Shown here: positions 37,640-48,046 of the stretch, piece after piece
Layout: every line of letters begins with the position of its first letter
How positions within the stretch are numbered: the stretch's first letter is position 1
Origin: Azadirachta indica
Lineage: Eukaryota > Streptophyta > Magnoliopsida > Sapindales > Meliaceae
Length of the DNA: 64,000 nucleotides
Assembly: GCA_022749755.1 (NCBI GenBank)
Contig: CM040444.1
Coordinates: 9,110,774-9,174,773, forward strand
Direction of reading: 5' to 3'
The notes under the pieces: model-generated
Told to the model about the DNA's origin: nothing
The model's database searches: none
Seen by the model: the letters and a program-made list of their open reading frames with translations, nothing else
Position numbers and translations under genes: made by a program

Positions 37640-38980
37640 TGTGATTGATCGCAACAAGAACTGAGAGCGAACTTAGAGATGCTAATTTAGAGATGGAATC
37701 ACGGAATCAAATTTTAAAAAAGGAAAAGAAAAAGAAAGTGAAAGACAACCTTATAACCACTCAAACATTGGAATATGTACATAATACATGATGATGACTC
37801 GGTGAATTAATAAAGAAAGACTTGATATATATGCAGTAAATTATTTAATGTTTAATTGTGAATTTAATTACTTGCCGGGCATATTTATTAAATCAACAAT
37901 TAGTAAATCACTTCTAAGAATAATATGTCGAAAATAGAGTTCATTTTTTTAATTTCTTTGGTTTAGATTTTTCTTTTTGTCATAATTCTTATTAAAAGTT
38001 TTGTTTAAATATTTTTACATCATTTACTTTGTTACTGAAAAAGAGTCTAAGGTATTAACATAATTTTAACTAAAAGATGAACCAGAATGAGATGAGCACC
38101 AAATTTTAATCCTCTATGAGTAATAGCTGTTAGTTTCAGCAATTAAGATTTCATTTAAAAAAACAATGGCATCTTAAAATTAACCAAATAATATTTTATA
38201 AAAATTATATATCTCAATCATATAATTTTAAATTACTATTATTTTTAACTTTTACTTATTATCTATAAATAAATATCTTATCTAATTTAATGATATATTT
38301 TTTTTTATTTATAATATTATTATGAACATTGAAAAATTAATTAGTTTATGTGTTACACGTTTATAAATAAAAAATTATATAAAACATAAATAAAATTTAT
38401 AAAGAAATATTTTTAACATATCTACTAAAAATAAACATAACAAAAGACAGCTTAATTAAGTGTTAATTTAGAATTTTTAATTTAATTTTATTTAGATGTA
38501 ATCATTAACAAAATTTAATATTAAATTTAAGAAATATACACATTTAAAATATTTAAAGAACTAAAAATAAATTATATTTTTTATTAAAAATAAATAAAAT
38601 CTTTAAAATTTCATTAAAAATCATGGTAGGTGTTAATTAATTCAATTGATAAAATCTCTTAAATTGGTATAACTAATTCGAGATTCAAATTTCACTCACA
38701 CAATATTAAAAGTAATTTTAGTTTTTATTTTTTTTTTTACTATGATATAAAAAATTACTTATAATTATAATTTTTATTTCTATTTTTCTTTAGTATAGAC
38801 TTAGATATCATAGTATATGTCACCTGTTCTTTATAATGTTGATATCAAGTGTTCAATTGACACTATATTTTAGTAAAAAATGATTGCTTTGTCAAAAGTT
38901 AGTAAAAGTTGTAAAGAATATAGTTGTCAATTTTTCTTTATTTTGATTTATCTAATAATAGACGTGAAAAAAAATATTCG
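37640..38980. other. AT-rich intergenic DNA upstream of the ankyrin gene
   Basis: This is the likely promoter side of the minus-strand ankyrin gene. No clear TATA or other element could be chosen with confidence in such AT-rich sequence. No coding feature was recognised. Confidence 0.4.
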
Positions 38981-38989
38981 ACTAAGCCA

Positions 38990-39475
38990 AACTGAATCAA
39001 ATGAAACCATATAGTTCGATTTAAATGGATTCAGTTTCAAAAACAATTTCGATTTTATTCGACTATGAACAGATTGGTTCGGTTCTAGTTTAGTTTTAAC
39101 TGAATTCGAACCTAATTAGGATAAAATATAAAATTTTATATAAACACCTAATTTTTATAAAAATTACAAGTATATAAATAATTTATAACTATTTACATAG
39201 ATTCACATAAAAATAAGAAAAATTATTATAAATTTTAATAATTTTTTTTAATAATTTCTATATACTTTAGGGACTTATATAAAAATATATCAAAAATTTG
39301 AAAACCAAATTTGAAATCAAGATGAAATCGAACTGTGAACCGAACCAAAACTAAACTGAATTACTTTAATTCAATTTGATTTAGTTCAGTACTATAGTTC
39401 ATGTATTTCAAATTTGGTTCTATTTTTTAAAAAAAAGAACCAAACTCAATTTTATCCACCTCTATCCAATAGTAA
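38990..39475. mobile_element. Foldback/MITE-like repeat with TTCGGTTC inverted arms
   Basis: The stretch around 39,075 (TTGGTTCGGTTCTAGTTTAG) is inverted near 39,338 (GAACCGAACCAAAACTAAACTGAATT). Further TTCGATT/AATCGAA and ACCAAACT words sit toward the ends. Such GGTTCGGTT-rich foldbacks are common dispersed repeats in plant genomes. The interior (39,130-39,300) is AT-rich. Confidence 0.5.
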
Positions 39476-39564
39476 GATGTTGACATATAATTAATAATTT
39501 ATTGTTCTAATATATAATAAAGTTATGTATGAAAAGTAAGCAATTTGATTTAAGTTTATTTTAG

Positions 39565-39710
39565 ATGTGTGTATACACACACATACACACACACACAAAA
39601 GATTGAGAATCTTAGGTAGTTTAAATGTTCATTGTTACCGTTATGTCATCGGAGCTTTTAGAAGGTGTGCGTTTATATAAATATATGTGTGTATGTGTGT
39701 GTATGTATTT
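39565..39710. repeat. CA and GT microsatellites
   Basis: A TGTGTGTATACACACACA... run near 39,566-39,598 is followed, about 80 bp on, by an ATATGTGTGTATGTGTGTGTATG run at about 39,680-39,706. The two runs are roughly inverted relative to each other. Confidence 0.8.
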
Positions 39711-39844
39711 TTTCTTTTAAAAATACAAAGGAGTAGGTAAAGCCCAAAAACATAATTCTTTTATCCCTTACATGTCTCAAACTCAAACTCAGGTATGCTC
39801 CAAAGAAGTGGGATCGACCATCTAGGTTGAGCACTTTGAGGTTA

Positions 39845-40175
39845 AGAAAGGACTGTGTAATTGGTTTCACCAATTGCTACCATCATGCTTACAATAGAAA
39901 AAAATAAAGTTATAAGGTCGATAATTAATTTTCTTGGTAAGGACACCAAAAAATCTTTTTCTAAGAAATGTGAAGTGAAGAAAAGAGTACAAGTACATCT
40001 CATATCCTAAATACTATGAAAATGGTTATTCCTATATTTTTGTTGCCTCCTAGTACTTTGTGATTATAAAGCCACAATTGTGCACAATCAAGCAGCGTCC
40101 TTCATCCTTTTTAATCATATTTGATTAATTAATTCCTTTGTGTGATTCAATAAACACATCTCTAGAAGTATCTCT
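39845..40175 (-). pseudogene. Decayed last-exon (PGG) copy of the ankyrin gene
   Basis: The DNA aligns over ~330 bp with 31,311-31,715, the final exon of the intact ankyrin gene, in the same orientation. Shared words include CATGCTT(A/G)CAATAGAAAA, AAAATAAAGTTA, CTTGGTAAGGACAC, GTTGCCTCC and TTCCTTTGTGTGATTCA. It carries many substitutions and internal deletions, including a large one around the second hydrophobic helix, so no PGG protein can be made. No upstream ankyrin exons were recognised between 40,175 and the MULE relic. It is probably the remnant of a tandem duplicate whose 5' part was lost. Confidence 0.8.
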
Positions 40176-40199
40176 TTTGTAAAATTTTAATTTGTTCTA

Positions 40200-40670
40200 G
40201 AATTTGAATGAAAACTCATAAATATATGAATCAATTATACTATAATAAGTATTTTAAAGAGATAGATCCCATAAAAAATTAATAGGTTAGATTAACATTT
40301 CTTTTATTATTAAACCCTAGAATTAATGCAAAAATCTTAATATGAATCCAAGACAAATAATTAAGATCAAGGTTTTAATAAATAGAGATAGCAAATAAAA
40401 TAAAATAGAAACTGTCTAAGTAAAAAATAAGAAATCAATTAGGACAAAAGGTATTAAGATTCAAGAATCCACTAGTAAGTATCACTTTCATGGCATACTT
40501 ATATAATCAAGAAATTTCAGCAAATTAATATGGTACAATCTTCTTAATATGCAATCTAATCACATATATTAGTTTTCTATTGATTACAAATTTAATCTTG
40601 GTGTCAAATTTGAACTCACATAATGCTTAGTGTGGCTTATTATTATTAAGCCAAGAATACGTTAGGCATT
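40200..40670. other. AT-rich spacer, nothing recognised
   Basis: AT-rich sequence lies between the ankyrin pseudogene and the MULE transposase relic. There are no domain-like peptides. Confidence 0.4.
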
Positions 40671-40679
40671 ATAAAAACA

Positions 40680-41960
40680 AGAAAATCATGAAATAACAAT
40701 GCCTCCATTCTTCCCAAGCTGTTCATATACCTTCTCAAGAAATATTTCCATGAATCTTAATTTTCACTTCCCACCATACTAAATGCCAAAGGATACACCC
40801 TATAGTTTGCATCAGTACTTACTACAACAAGCAACATTCCTTTGTATAGCCCCCTCAAATGGCAATCATCTAGCCCAATAAATGGCCTGCATCCTTGAAA
40901 GAAGCCTCTCATTTGTGCACAATAATTGATGAACAACCTTTTGACCCATGGGTTGTCATTATCTGGCATCAATTCTATCTGTAAGTCAATTACAATTCCC
41001 GGATTATTTTGCTGTATAGTTAGAATATATCTACTGAGCTTCTTATATGATGCCTTGTGATTTGCTCCTAACAGCCTTAAGGCCTTATTTCTTGCCTTAA
41101 ATAACTTGATTGGGTGGCAAGTCACCTTAAATTTCCTCTTTAACTCACTAGCTATGATCTTGATGTCTCTATTTAGGTTTGCTCTAAACAAGTGAAGAAC
41201 CTTCCTTAAGTTATACATAGTGAACAATGTATGCTTTCTCCTCAATTCAATCTTTCCATTTGCATCTATGTTATACTCGAACCATCCATTGTTCCTTTCG
41301 TGTCTAGTAGTTGGACTATCACTATCAAAATTACTGTCATCACTCACAACACTATCATTAATAGATTGGTAGTCCTTTATAGCTACATCACCACCATCAT
41401 CTCCATACACAACAAGCTCATCCTCTAACTCAGAAGCATAAAAGCCATTATTTGCCGCTTGTTCTATCTCTTCATTATTTAGTTTGGGTAAATTATCTTT
41501 ACTTGCTGGTGTTACATTGTACTCTATCTCATTGTTTTTTGTTTGAGTGAACTGCACTTCAATCAACAAAGCTGCCAAGATCCTTATTGTTTTCTCTAGT
41601 TCAGCATCTTTAAAGTGAGCAAGCAACCATAAAGCTCATACTATTTCACCCCCAAAATGTTGTCAATATGATCAAGCCTTTCACATGTGTTTGGCATGAT
41701 CCTTTTGTGAGCAAGTTCACCCAACTCATAATCATCATAAACATTATCAAGTGCAAAGTTATTTGGAGTCAACTGCTCAGGTGACTAATACTGATCTTTT
41801 GAAGCAAGCTGTTCAGTCCTGTGCTTGGCTGGTTGGCTATTATATGTATGCTTCTATGTCCTTTGTCGTCCAACTCTTTAAATGCTGCACTTAAATCTGC
41901 ATCACTTTTCACGTAGAGATTGTCTTTGGTGTAGGGAAATTTCACCTCAAAAGTGACATA
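40680..41960 (-). pseudogene. Mutator-like (MuDR) transposase relic
   Basis: A 289-codon open frame (41,626-40,757) ends in CRPFIGLDDCHLRGLYKGMLL and VSTDANYRVYPLAFSMVGSEN. This is the start of the MULE DDE transposase domain, with its first catalytic aspartates (LDDCHL) and the (D)xNxxxxPLAF segment. The next codon is a stop where the family usually has Gln; sequence beyond it still reads DSWKYFL. Upstream, in other frames, lie the N-terminal peptides VTFEVKFPYTKDNLYVKSD and the ASELEDELVVYGDD acidic stretch. The zinc finger and remaining catalytic residues are missing. At the upstream side it meets the LTR end of gypsy element A at ~41,990, which probably cut it. Confidence 0.85.
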
Positions 41961-41991
41961 TCCTCACTCATTGAACTGTTCGTTGTTAGGT

Positions 41992-42046
41992 TTCATTATT
42001 ATATTTGGTGTTAGGTTTCGTCACATTATTGGCGAGGTTCGTATCA
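41992..42046 (+). mobile_element. Remnant of the 5' LTR of gypsy element A
   Basis: The last ~55 bp match the end of the solo LTR at 52,674-52,728: GTGTTAGGTTTCGTCACATT against ATGTTGAGTTTTGTCACATT, ending in TTCGTATCA. The rest of the 5' LTR is missing, replaced upstream by the MULE relic. Confidence 0.7.
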
Positions 42047-42048
42047 TT

Positions 42049-42065
42049 TGGTATTAGAACTTTAG
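42049..42065 (+). promoter_or_regulatory. Primer-binding site of gypsy element A
   Basis: TGGTATTAGAACTTTAG lies two bases after the LTR end. It is a mutated form of TGGTATCAGAGC, the initiator tRNA-Met complement used by many plant LTR retrotransposons. Confidence 0.65.
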
Positions 42066-42504
42066 TTTCAAGGCAAGTTTAAGTTATCCTTTACATCTTT
42101 ATTGTTCCTTTACTTCTTCAATTAGAATTTTGAAAAAAAAAATACAAACAAAAATATTGCGACCAAATTCAAATTTTGTGTTTTACTTCCTTCAATATAT
42201 TTTGAGTTCATATTTTTATTTCTAATTCTTATAAAAAAAATAAAGCAAGAAATAAAAAAGAGAAATAAAAAAAAAAGAAGAGAATTGTTGTTATCCATTA
42301 TTGTCATTGCTTGCATCAATTTCTTAAGAATTGCTTATTGAATCTTGTGATTTGTTTTGGTTGCTTCTCATCTTAAATTGCCACTTAAATTTTGATTAAG
42401 AGTGTGTGAGTGTGAGGATATTTGAGTGCTCAAACACGAGAGTGAGTGAAAACATGTGAAAGAGTGCTTGTGAGGTTTCTAACTTTGTTTTGCAGATTTT
42501 AAAT

Positions 42505-45500
42505 ATGCCTCACAATCAAGAAGAAAATTTAACCTCAGGGGTGCAACTACCAACCACCCTGAATCTACAATTACAAGCATTATTGGGGGAGATGATGAGT
42601 TAGAACCAATCCATGAAAGGATTGATAGGTTAGAAGAAGAGACATTAAGAGGGCAACATCAAAGCTCTTCTATTAGACAACTACCTAGGCAAGTGTAATC
42701 GAGGGTACAATGGGGTAATGTTGAGGATAATGAGGAGTCAAATGAATCACCAATGAACCAGGGCAGGAATTTGCGTGGTTATGGGAATAGAGAAGCTAGG
42801 TTGGGTAGACCTAAGTTGTTGGATGATGATTTAGGAAGTATTAAGGTGAAAATTCTACCGTTCCAAGGCAGAAACGATTTTGAAGCTTATTTAGAGTGGG
42901 AAAAGAGAATAGAGATGGTTTTTGATTGCCACAATTACTCCGAAATCAAAAAGGTAAAACTTACGGCAATTGAATTTACTGATTATGCTATTATTTGGTG
43001 TGATTAATTGTTGAAGGATAGGAGAAGAAATCAAGAACATCCTGTTAAAACGTGGGATGAGATGAAGACAATAATGAGAAGACATTTCATTCCAAGTTAC
43101 TACCATCAAGAGTTGTTCAACAAATTGCAATGTTTAACTTAAGGATCCAAAAGCATAAATGAATACTACAAAAAGATGGAGGTTGCTCTGATTCGAGCAA
43201 ATGTAGAAGAGGATAGAGAAGTTACCATGGCTAGGTTCTTACATGGTTTAAATTGTGAGATCGCAAACGTGGTAGAGATGCAACATTATGTAGAGTTGAT
43301 ATATATGGTACACCAAGCCATCAAAGTTGAGCAACAATTGAAGCGAAGAAACATGGCTAGGAGAGGAGCAAGCACGACTACTACAAACTCATAGAGATCA
43401 ACCCCTAAACAGGAGGAATTTCCATTAACAAAGTCTAATTCCGAAGTTTCTAAGGATGTCAAACAAGTTGTGCTGCAAAAATAAGGTAACATTGAATCCA
43501 CCACTTCTAGAAATCGTGACATTAAGTGTTTTAAATGTCAAGGCAAAGGTCATATAGCTAACCAATGCCCTAATAAAAAGGTAGTGGTGATCATTATTCA
43601 AAGGGAGATTGAGTCAGAAGGAGAAGAAGAACACAAAATAGAAGACATGCCACATTTTAAAGAAAACTACGAAGGGCAATATGCTGCGGAATGAGAATTA
43701 TTAGTGGTAAGATGAGCTCTTAGCACACAGGTTAAGGAAGAAGAAAATGATTAGCGAGAGAACTTGTTTTATACTCAGTGTTTAGTTAACAACAAAGTTT
43801 GCAGTGTTATAATTGATGGAGGAAGTTACACCAATGTGGCCAGCACCGAATTGGTGGAGAAATTGTCGTTACCTACCATGAAACATCCACGACCATACCG
43901 GCTTTAATGGTTAAACAATTGTGGAGAAATCATGATAACAAAACAACTATTGGTGGCATTTTTTATTAGCAAGTATGAGAATGAGATCCTTTGTGATGTG
44001 ATACCTATGCATGCATGTCACATTCTATTGGGCATACCATGGCAGTACGACCGATGAGTCACACATGACGGTTTCACCAATAGATACTCTTTTACCATCA
44101 AAAGGCAACCTATATCACTTGTACTATTGACTCTAAAACAAGTGCTTTAAGACTAATTAAAGATGCAAAAAGCAAGTGAAAAGAAAAAGAAAATGAGAAA
44201 GGCAAAAATGTGAAAGAGAGTGAGAGGAAAAATTAAAGAGTTGCAACGCTGATGTGTGAGAGAAAGGAAAAATACAATTTCATTAAAAATAAAAGTGAGA
44301 TCAAGATAACTTTACTTTCACAATAGCCCTTTATAGTACTTATGTATAAGGAGACCTTTTTGTGTACTAACGATCTTACCAGATCTTTGCCGAACAATAT
44401 TATGTTTCTTTTGGAGGAATTCGAGGATGTCTTTTCTGAAGAGGTGCCCTCTGATTTACCTCCAATTCGATAAATTGAACATCAAATTGATTTTATACCT
44501 GGTGCAATAATTTTGAACCGACCAGCTTATAGAAGTAATCTCGAGGAGACGAAGGAACTTCAACGATAAGTTAACGAGCTGATGGAGAAAAGGTATGTTA
44601 AAGAAAGCATGAGTCCTTGTGCGGTTCCGGTTCTACTAGTACCTAAAAAAGATGGGACATGAAGGATGTGTGTTGATTGCCGATCTATCAACAATATTAC
44701 GGTAAAGTATCGACATCCCAATCCTCGATTAGATGATATATTAGATGAATTACATGGATCTTGTTTCTTTTCTAAAATTGATCTTAAGAGTTGATACCAT
44801 TAAATTAAGATGAAAGAAAGGGATGAGTGGAAAACTGCATTTAAAACAAAATATGGTTTGTATGAATGGTTAGTTATGCTTTTTGGACTAACTAATGCAC
44901 CTAATACTTTCATGAGACTTATGAACCATGTTTTGTGTGCTTTCATTGGTAAATTTGTAGTAGTCTATTTTGATGATATCTTGATTTATAACAATAACTT
45001 GGACAATTATGTTGAACATTTAAAACTTGTTTTAAATGTTTTAAAGAAAGAAAGGCTATTTGCTAATTTTAAGAAATGTACATTTTGCACGGATAAGCTT
45101 GTGTTTCTTGATTTTGTTGTAAGTGCTAAAGGGATTGAGGTCGATGAGGAGAAGGTGAAGGCAATTCAAGAATGGCCAACGCTTACTTCGACGAATCAAG
45201 TAAAAAGCTTTCATGGATTGGCTAATTTTTATTAGCACTTTGTTTGAGATTTTAGTAGTATAGTTGCACCCTTAACCAAAGTCATCAAGAAGAATGTTTC
45301 ATTCAAGTAAGGAAAAGAGCAAGAAAAGGCATTCAAACTCATCAAAGAAAAATTCACTAATGCACCTTTACTTATTTTACCTAACTTTGCTAAAACATTT
45401 GAGATTGAGTGTGATGCTTCAAGTACAGAAATAAAAGGCGCACTAATGCAAGAAAGAAGACTGATTGCGTACTTTAGTGAGAAACTAAATGGGGCAGCTT

Positions 45501-46968
45501 TAAACTATCTCACTTATGACAAAGAATTGTATGCATTGGTTCGAACTCTAGAAACTTGGCAGCATTAACTTTGGCCCAAAGAGTTTGTGATTCATAAAGA
45601 TCATGAATTCTTGAAACATTTAAAGACATAGCACAAATTAAGCAGACGTCATGCCAAATGGGTATAATTCATTGAGATATTTCTTTATATGATCAAATAC
45701 AAACAAGGCAAAGAAAATATAGTTACTGATGCACTATCACGCAGGTACGCTTTACTTTCAACCCTTGATACTAAATTACTTGGATTTAAGTACATTAAGG
45801 AGTTGTATGTAATGGATTCTAATTTTTGTGACTTGTTTAAGAATTGCATTAAGGGAGCATGTGGGAAGTTCTATTTGCATGATGGTTTCCTATTTCGAGA
45901 AAATAAATTGTGTGTTCTATATTTATCCTTGCGTGAGTTACTTGTTCGAGAAGCACACGGTGGTGGTTTGATGAGTCACTTTGGCATAATTAAGACTTTA
46001 CACATATTGCATGAACATTTCTTTTGGCCGCACATGAAAAGTGACGTAGGTAAGATAAGTTTAGGCAATAACTACATGAATTGTATACACCACTTCCTAT
46101 TCCTAGTGCACGTTAAGTCGATATTTCAATGAATTTTGTTTTGAGATTACCTAGGACAAAGAGGGGGAGAAACTCAGTTTTTGTGGTTGTCGATAGGTTT
46201 TCTAAGATAGCACACTTTATTGCATGTCATAAAACTGATGATGCATCACATATAGCTGATTTGTTTTTCAAGGAGGTTGTTAGGTTGCATGGAATGCGCA
46301 AGACTATTGTCTCAGATCAAGACACAAAGTTCTTAAATTACTTTTGGAAGACATTGTGGGGAAAGTTGGGAACTAAATTATTATTTTCTATTACTTGTCA
46401 CCCACAAACATATGGTCAAACCGAAGTAGTAAATAGGACATTGTTTACTTTGTTGCGCACTATCATACAAAAGAACTTAAAAACTTGGGAAGATTGCTTA
46501 CCGCATGTTGAATTTGCTTATAATCGTTGTGTTCATTCTGCCACTAAGTTTTCACCTTTTGAAATTATTTATGATTTTAATTCACTAATTCCTTTGAATT
46601 TAACTCCTTTTCTTATGAGTGAGCGCGTTAATTTAGATGGCAAAAAGAAAGCTGATTTCATTAAGCAGATTCATGAGAAAGCAAGGCAACACATAGAACA
46701 ACGAACGAAACAATATGCCAAGCAAGCCAATAAAGGGCGCAAGAAGGTTGTCTTTGAATTAGGAGATTGGGTTTGGTTACATATGAGGAAGGAGCGTTTT
46801 TCGAAGCAAAGATGTTCTAAACTTCTACCAAGGAGAGATGGCCCATTTTGAGTAACGGAACGCATCAATGACAATGCCTACAAACTTGAACTACCAGGTG
46901 AGTATGGGATTAGTACAACTTTTAATCTCCTTTTGATGTACGTAGCGATTTGAGGATAAATCCTTTTT
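42505..46968 (+). pseudogene. Ty3/gypsy gag-pol relic (element A)
   Basis: Gag begins at ATG 42,505 and continues, with stops, through FEAYLEWEKRIEMVFDCHNY (42,870-42,940). It reaches a CCHC zinc knuckle CFKCQGKGHIANQC (43,527-43,568). The protease reads VIIDGGSYTNVAS (43,808) and continues CDVIPMHACHILLGIPWQYDR (43,995). Reverse transcriptase has the motif YFDDILIY (about 44,966) and NAPNTFMRLMN. RNase H gives [14 protein letters not shown] (45,410). Integrase keeps the H-H half of its zinc finger, but the C-C half is lost in a frame break near 46,060-46,130. Its core (46,129-46,851) has [15 protein letters not shown] and GQTEVVN. I count well over ten in-frame stops, so the element is inactive. 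No chromodomain is seen. Confidence 0.9.
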
Positions 46969-46981
46969 AAGAGGGGGAGAA
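46969..46981 (+). other. Polypurine tract of gypsy element A
   Basis: AAGAGGGGGAGAA directly precedes the TGATGCAAACG start of the 3' LTR at 46,982. It marks the plus-strand primer site of reverse transcription. Confidence 0.8.
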
Positions 46982-47175
46982 TGATGCAAACGAAATTACA
47001 CAACCACGTAAACAAGAGGAGAAACTCACACAAAAGGCTGGAAACACTCCATTACAATGTTTATATGAGTCGCTAAGCATGCCGAGTGAACCGATTATAA
47101 GAGATAGAGCCAAGACATTACAAAATGCCTTAAATGGACTAATTAAAAAGAAGTGTGATTCAAATACAATTTAAG
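46982..47175 (+). mobile_element. Truncated 3' LTR of gypsy element A
   Basis: The first ~194 bp match the first part of the solo LTR at 51,924 (TGATGCAAACGAAATT, CTAAGCATG(C/A)CGAGTGA, AATTATAAGAGATAGA). The similarity ends at about 47,175, where unrelated sequence starts about 60 bp before element B. Confidence 0.8.
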
Positions 47176-47238
47176 ATATACGTCAATTCAAGCACTACTT
47201 TTCTCTCACTGAATATATACTTACAAAGGCAAGTAATA

Positions 47239-47518
47239 TGTCACGCGCCCAGCGGAAAGGCACGTGCGACACCCTCGTAGACCCCCATGTCGAGGGTAAG
47301 TCTTGTTATCCCGTCGCATATTTAACTGGTTTCGGCCTACCTTGGCCTCATCAGGAGGACGGCTTCAGTCCCCGACCAGTTCGGACAGGGGTGGTCTAAG
47401 TCCCCTCTACATAATAGCCCTTGAGACTGAAGCCGATTTTGCACCATGAAACATCAATGTGCTTAAGTTGTCACACCCCAGCACACCCAGCCAACATGCG
47501 ATCACTCGTGCCGTGACA
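47239..47518 (-). mobile_element. Left (3') LTR of gypsy element B, 280 bp
   Basis: Begins TGTCACGC and ends CCGTGACA, an inverted terminal TGTCAC/GTGACA pair. About 15 differences separate it from the right copy at 51,415-51,695, most of them C-T or G-A changes. Both outer sides carry AATA (47,235-47,238 and 51,696-51,699), a likely 4-bp target duplication. On the minus strand a GGTGGTGGAGAA polypurine tract precedes it. Confidence 0.8.
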
Positions 47519-47959
47519 TTCTCCACCACCGAAAATCGTGCACGTCCTCGTGCACGCGGCCATCTTCAAATTTTTCGCCAGCTCAATTGGTAGATCATCG
47601 AGGACCTACCCTGCATACCGCTCCACTCCATAACGCCCATCTCCCCCGGGTTAAGGAGACTCCCATAAAGAGAACACGATAACACCATGTCGTGTGGGCA
47701 CGCCATCCTCGACGTACGGTGGTAGCAGTGCTTGGCGTAGATGAGGCGCTATGCGGTTGCCTTTCAAACCACTATGCTCATCTTCCCCCAGGAAGATCCC
47801 CATATCGCAGGACACAACATAGTGCGAGCACGCCCACATTCGGGGCTACGTGGCGAAGGGTCACACAATAGACACCCCATTTTCCCTCGCGCAAATTCTG
47901 TCCGCACAATGTCTCGGCCATGGTTACTGTTCACGAGCACTGTTCACGCGGGCGTGACA
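47519..47959 (-). mobile_element. GC-rich non-coding 3' segment of element B
   Basis: This 441-bp GC-rich stretch separates the 280-bp LTR from a second TGTCAC start at 47,959. On the minus strand that start is preceded by a good polypurine tract (GGTGGGGGAGGA). Read that way, 47,239-47,959 could be one 721-bp LTR. Which boundary was used is unclear. No protein domain is recognised in it. Confidence 0.5.
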
Positions 47960-48046
47960 TCCTCCCCCACCTAAATGCGCGGCGTCCTCGTCGCGTCTTC
48001 CTCACGGAACCTCTTTATGTGCTCTTGGAATTGCCATAGTGCATCT
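47951..48046. repeat. 96-bp direct repeat, copy 1 (element B 3' end)
   Basis: Runs from GGCGTGACATCCTCCCCCAC to GCCATAGTGCATCT. It is nearly identical (one G/A difference seen) to 51,320-51,415. This copy is in its natural place: it encodes the last codons of the chromodomain region and the polypurine tract. Confidence 0.9.

Noticed and set aside
40757..41626. 289-codon frame as a functional MULE transposase or domesticated gene
   Set aside because: The frame ends inside the DDE domain, at a stop where Gln is usual. The zinc finger and remaining catalytic residues are missing, so it is a relic.
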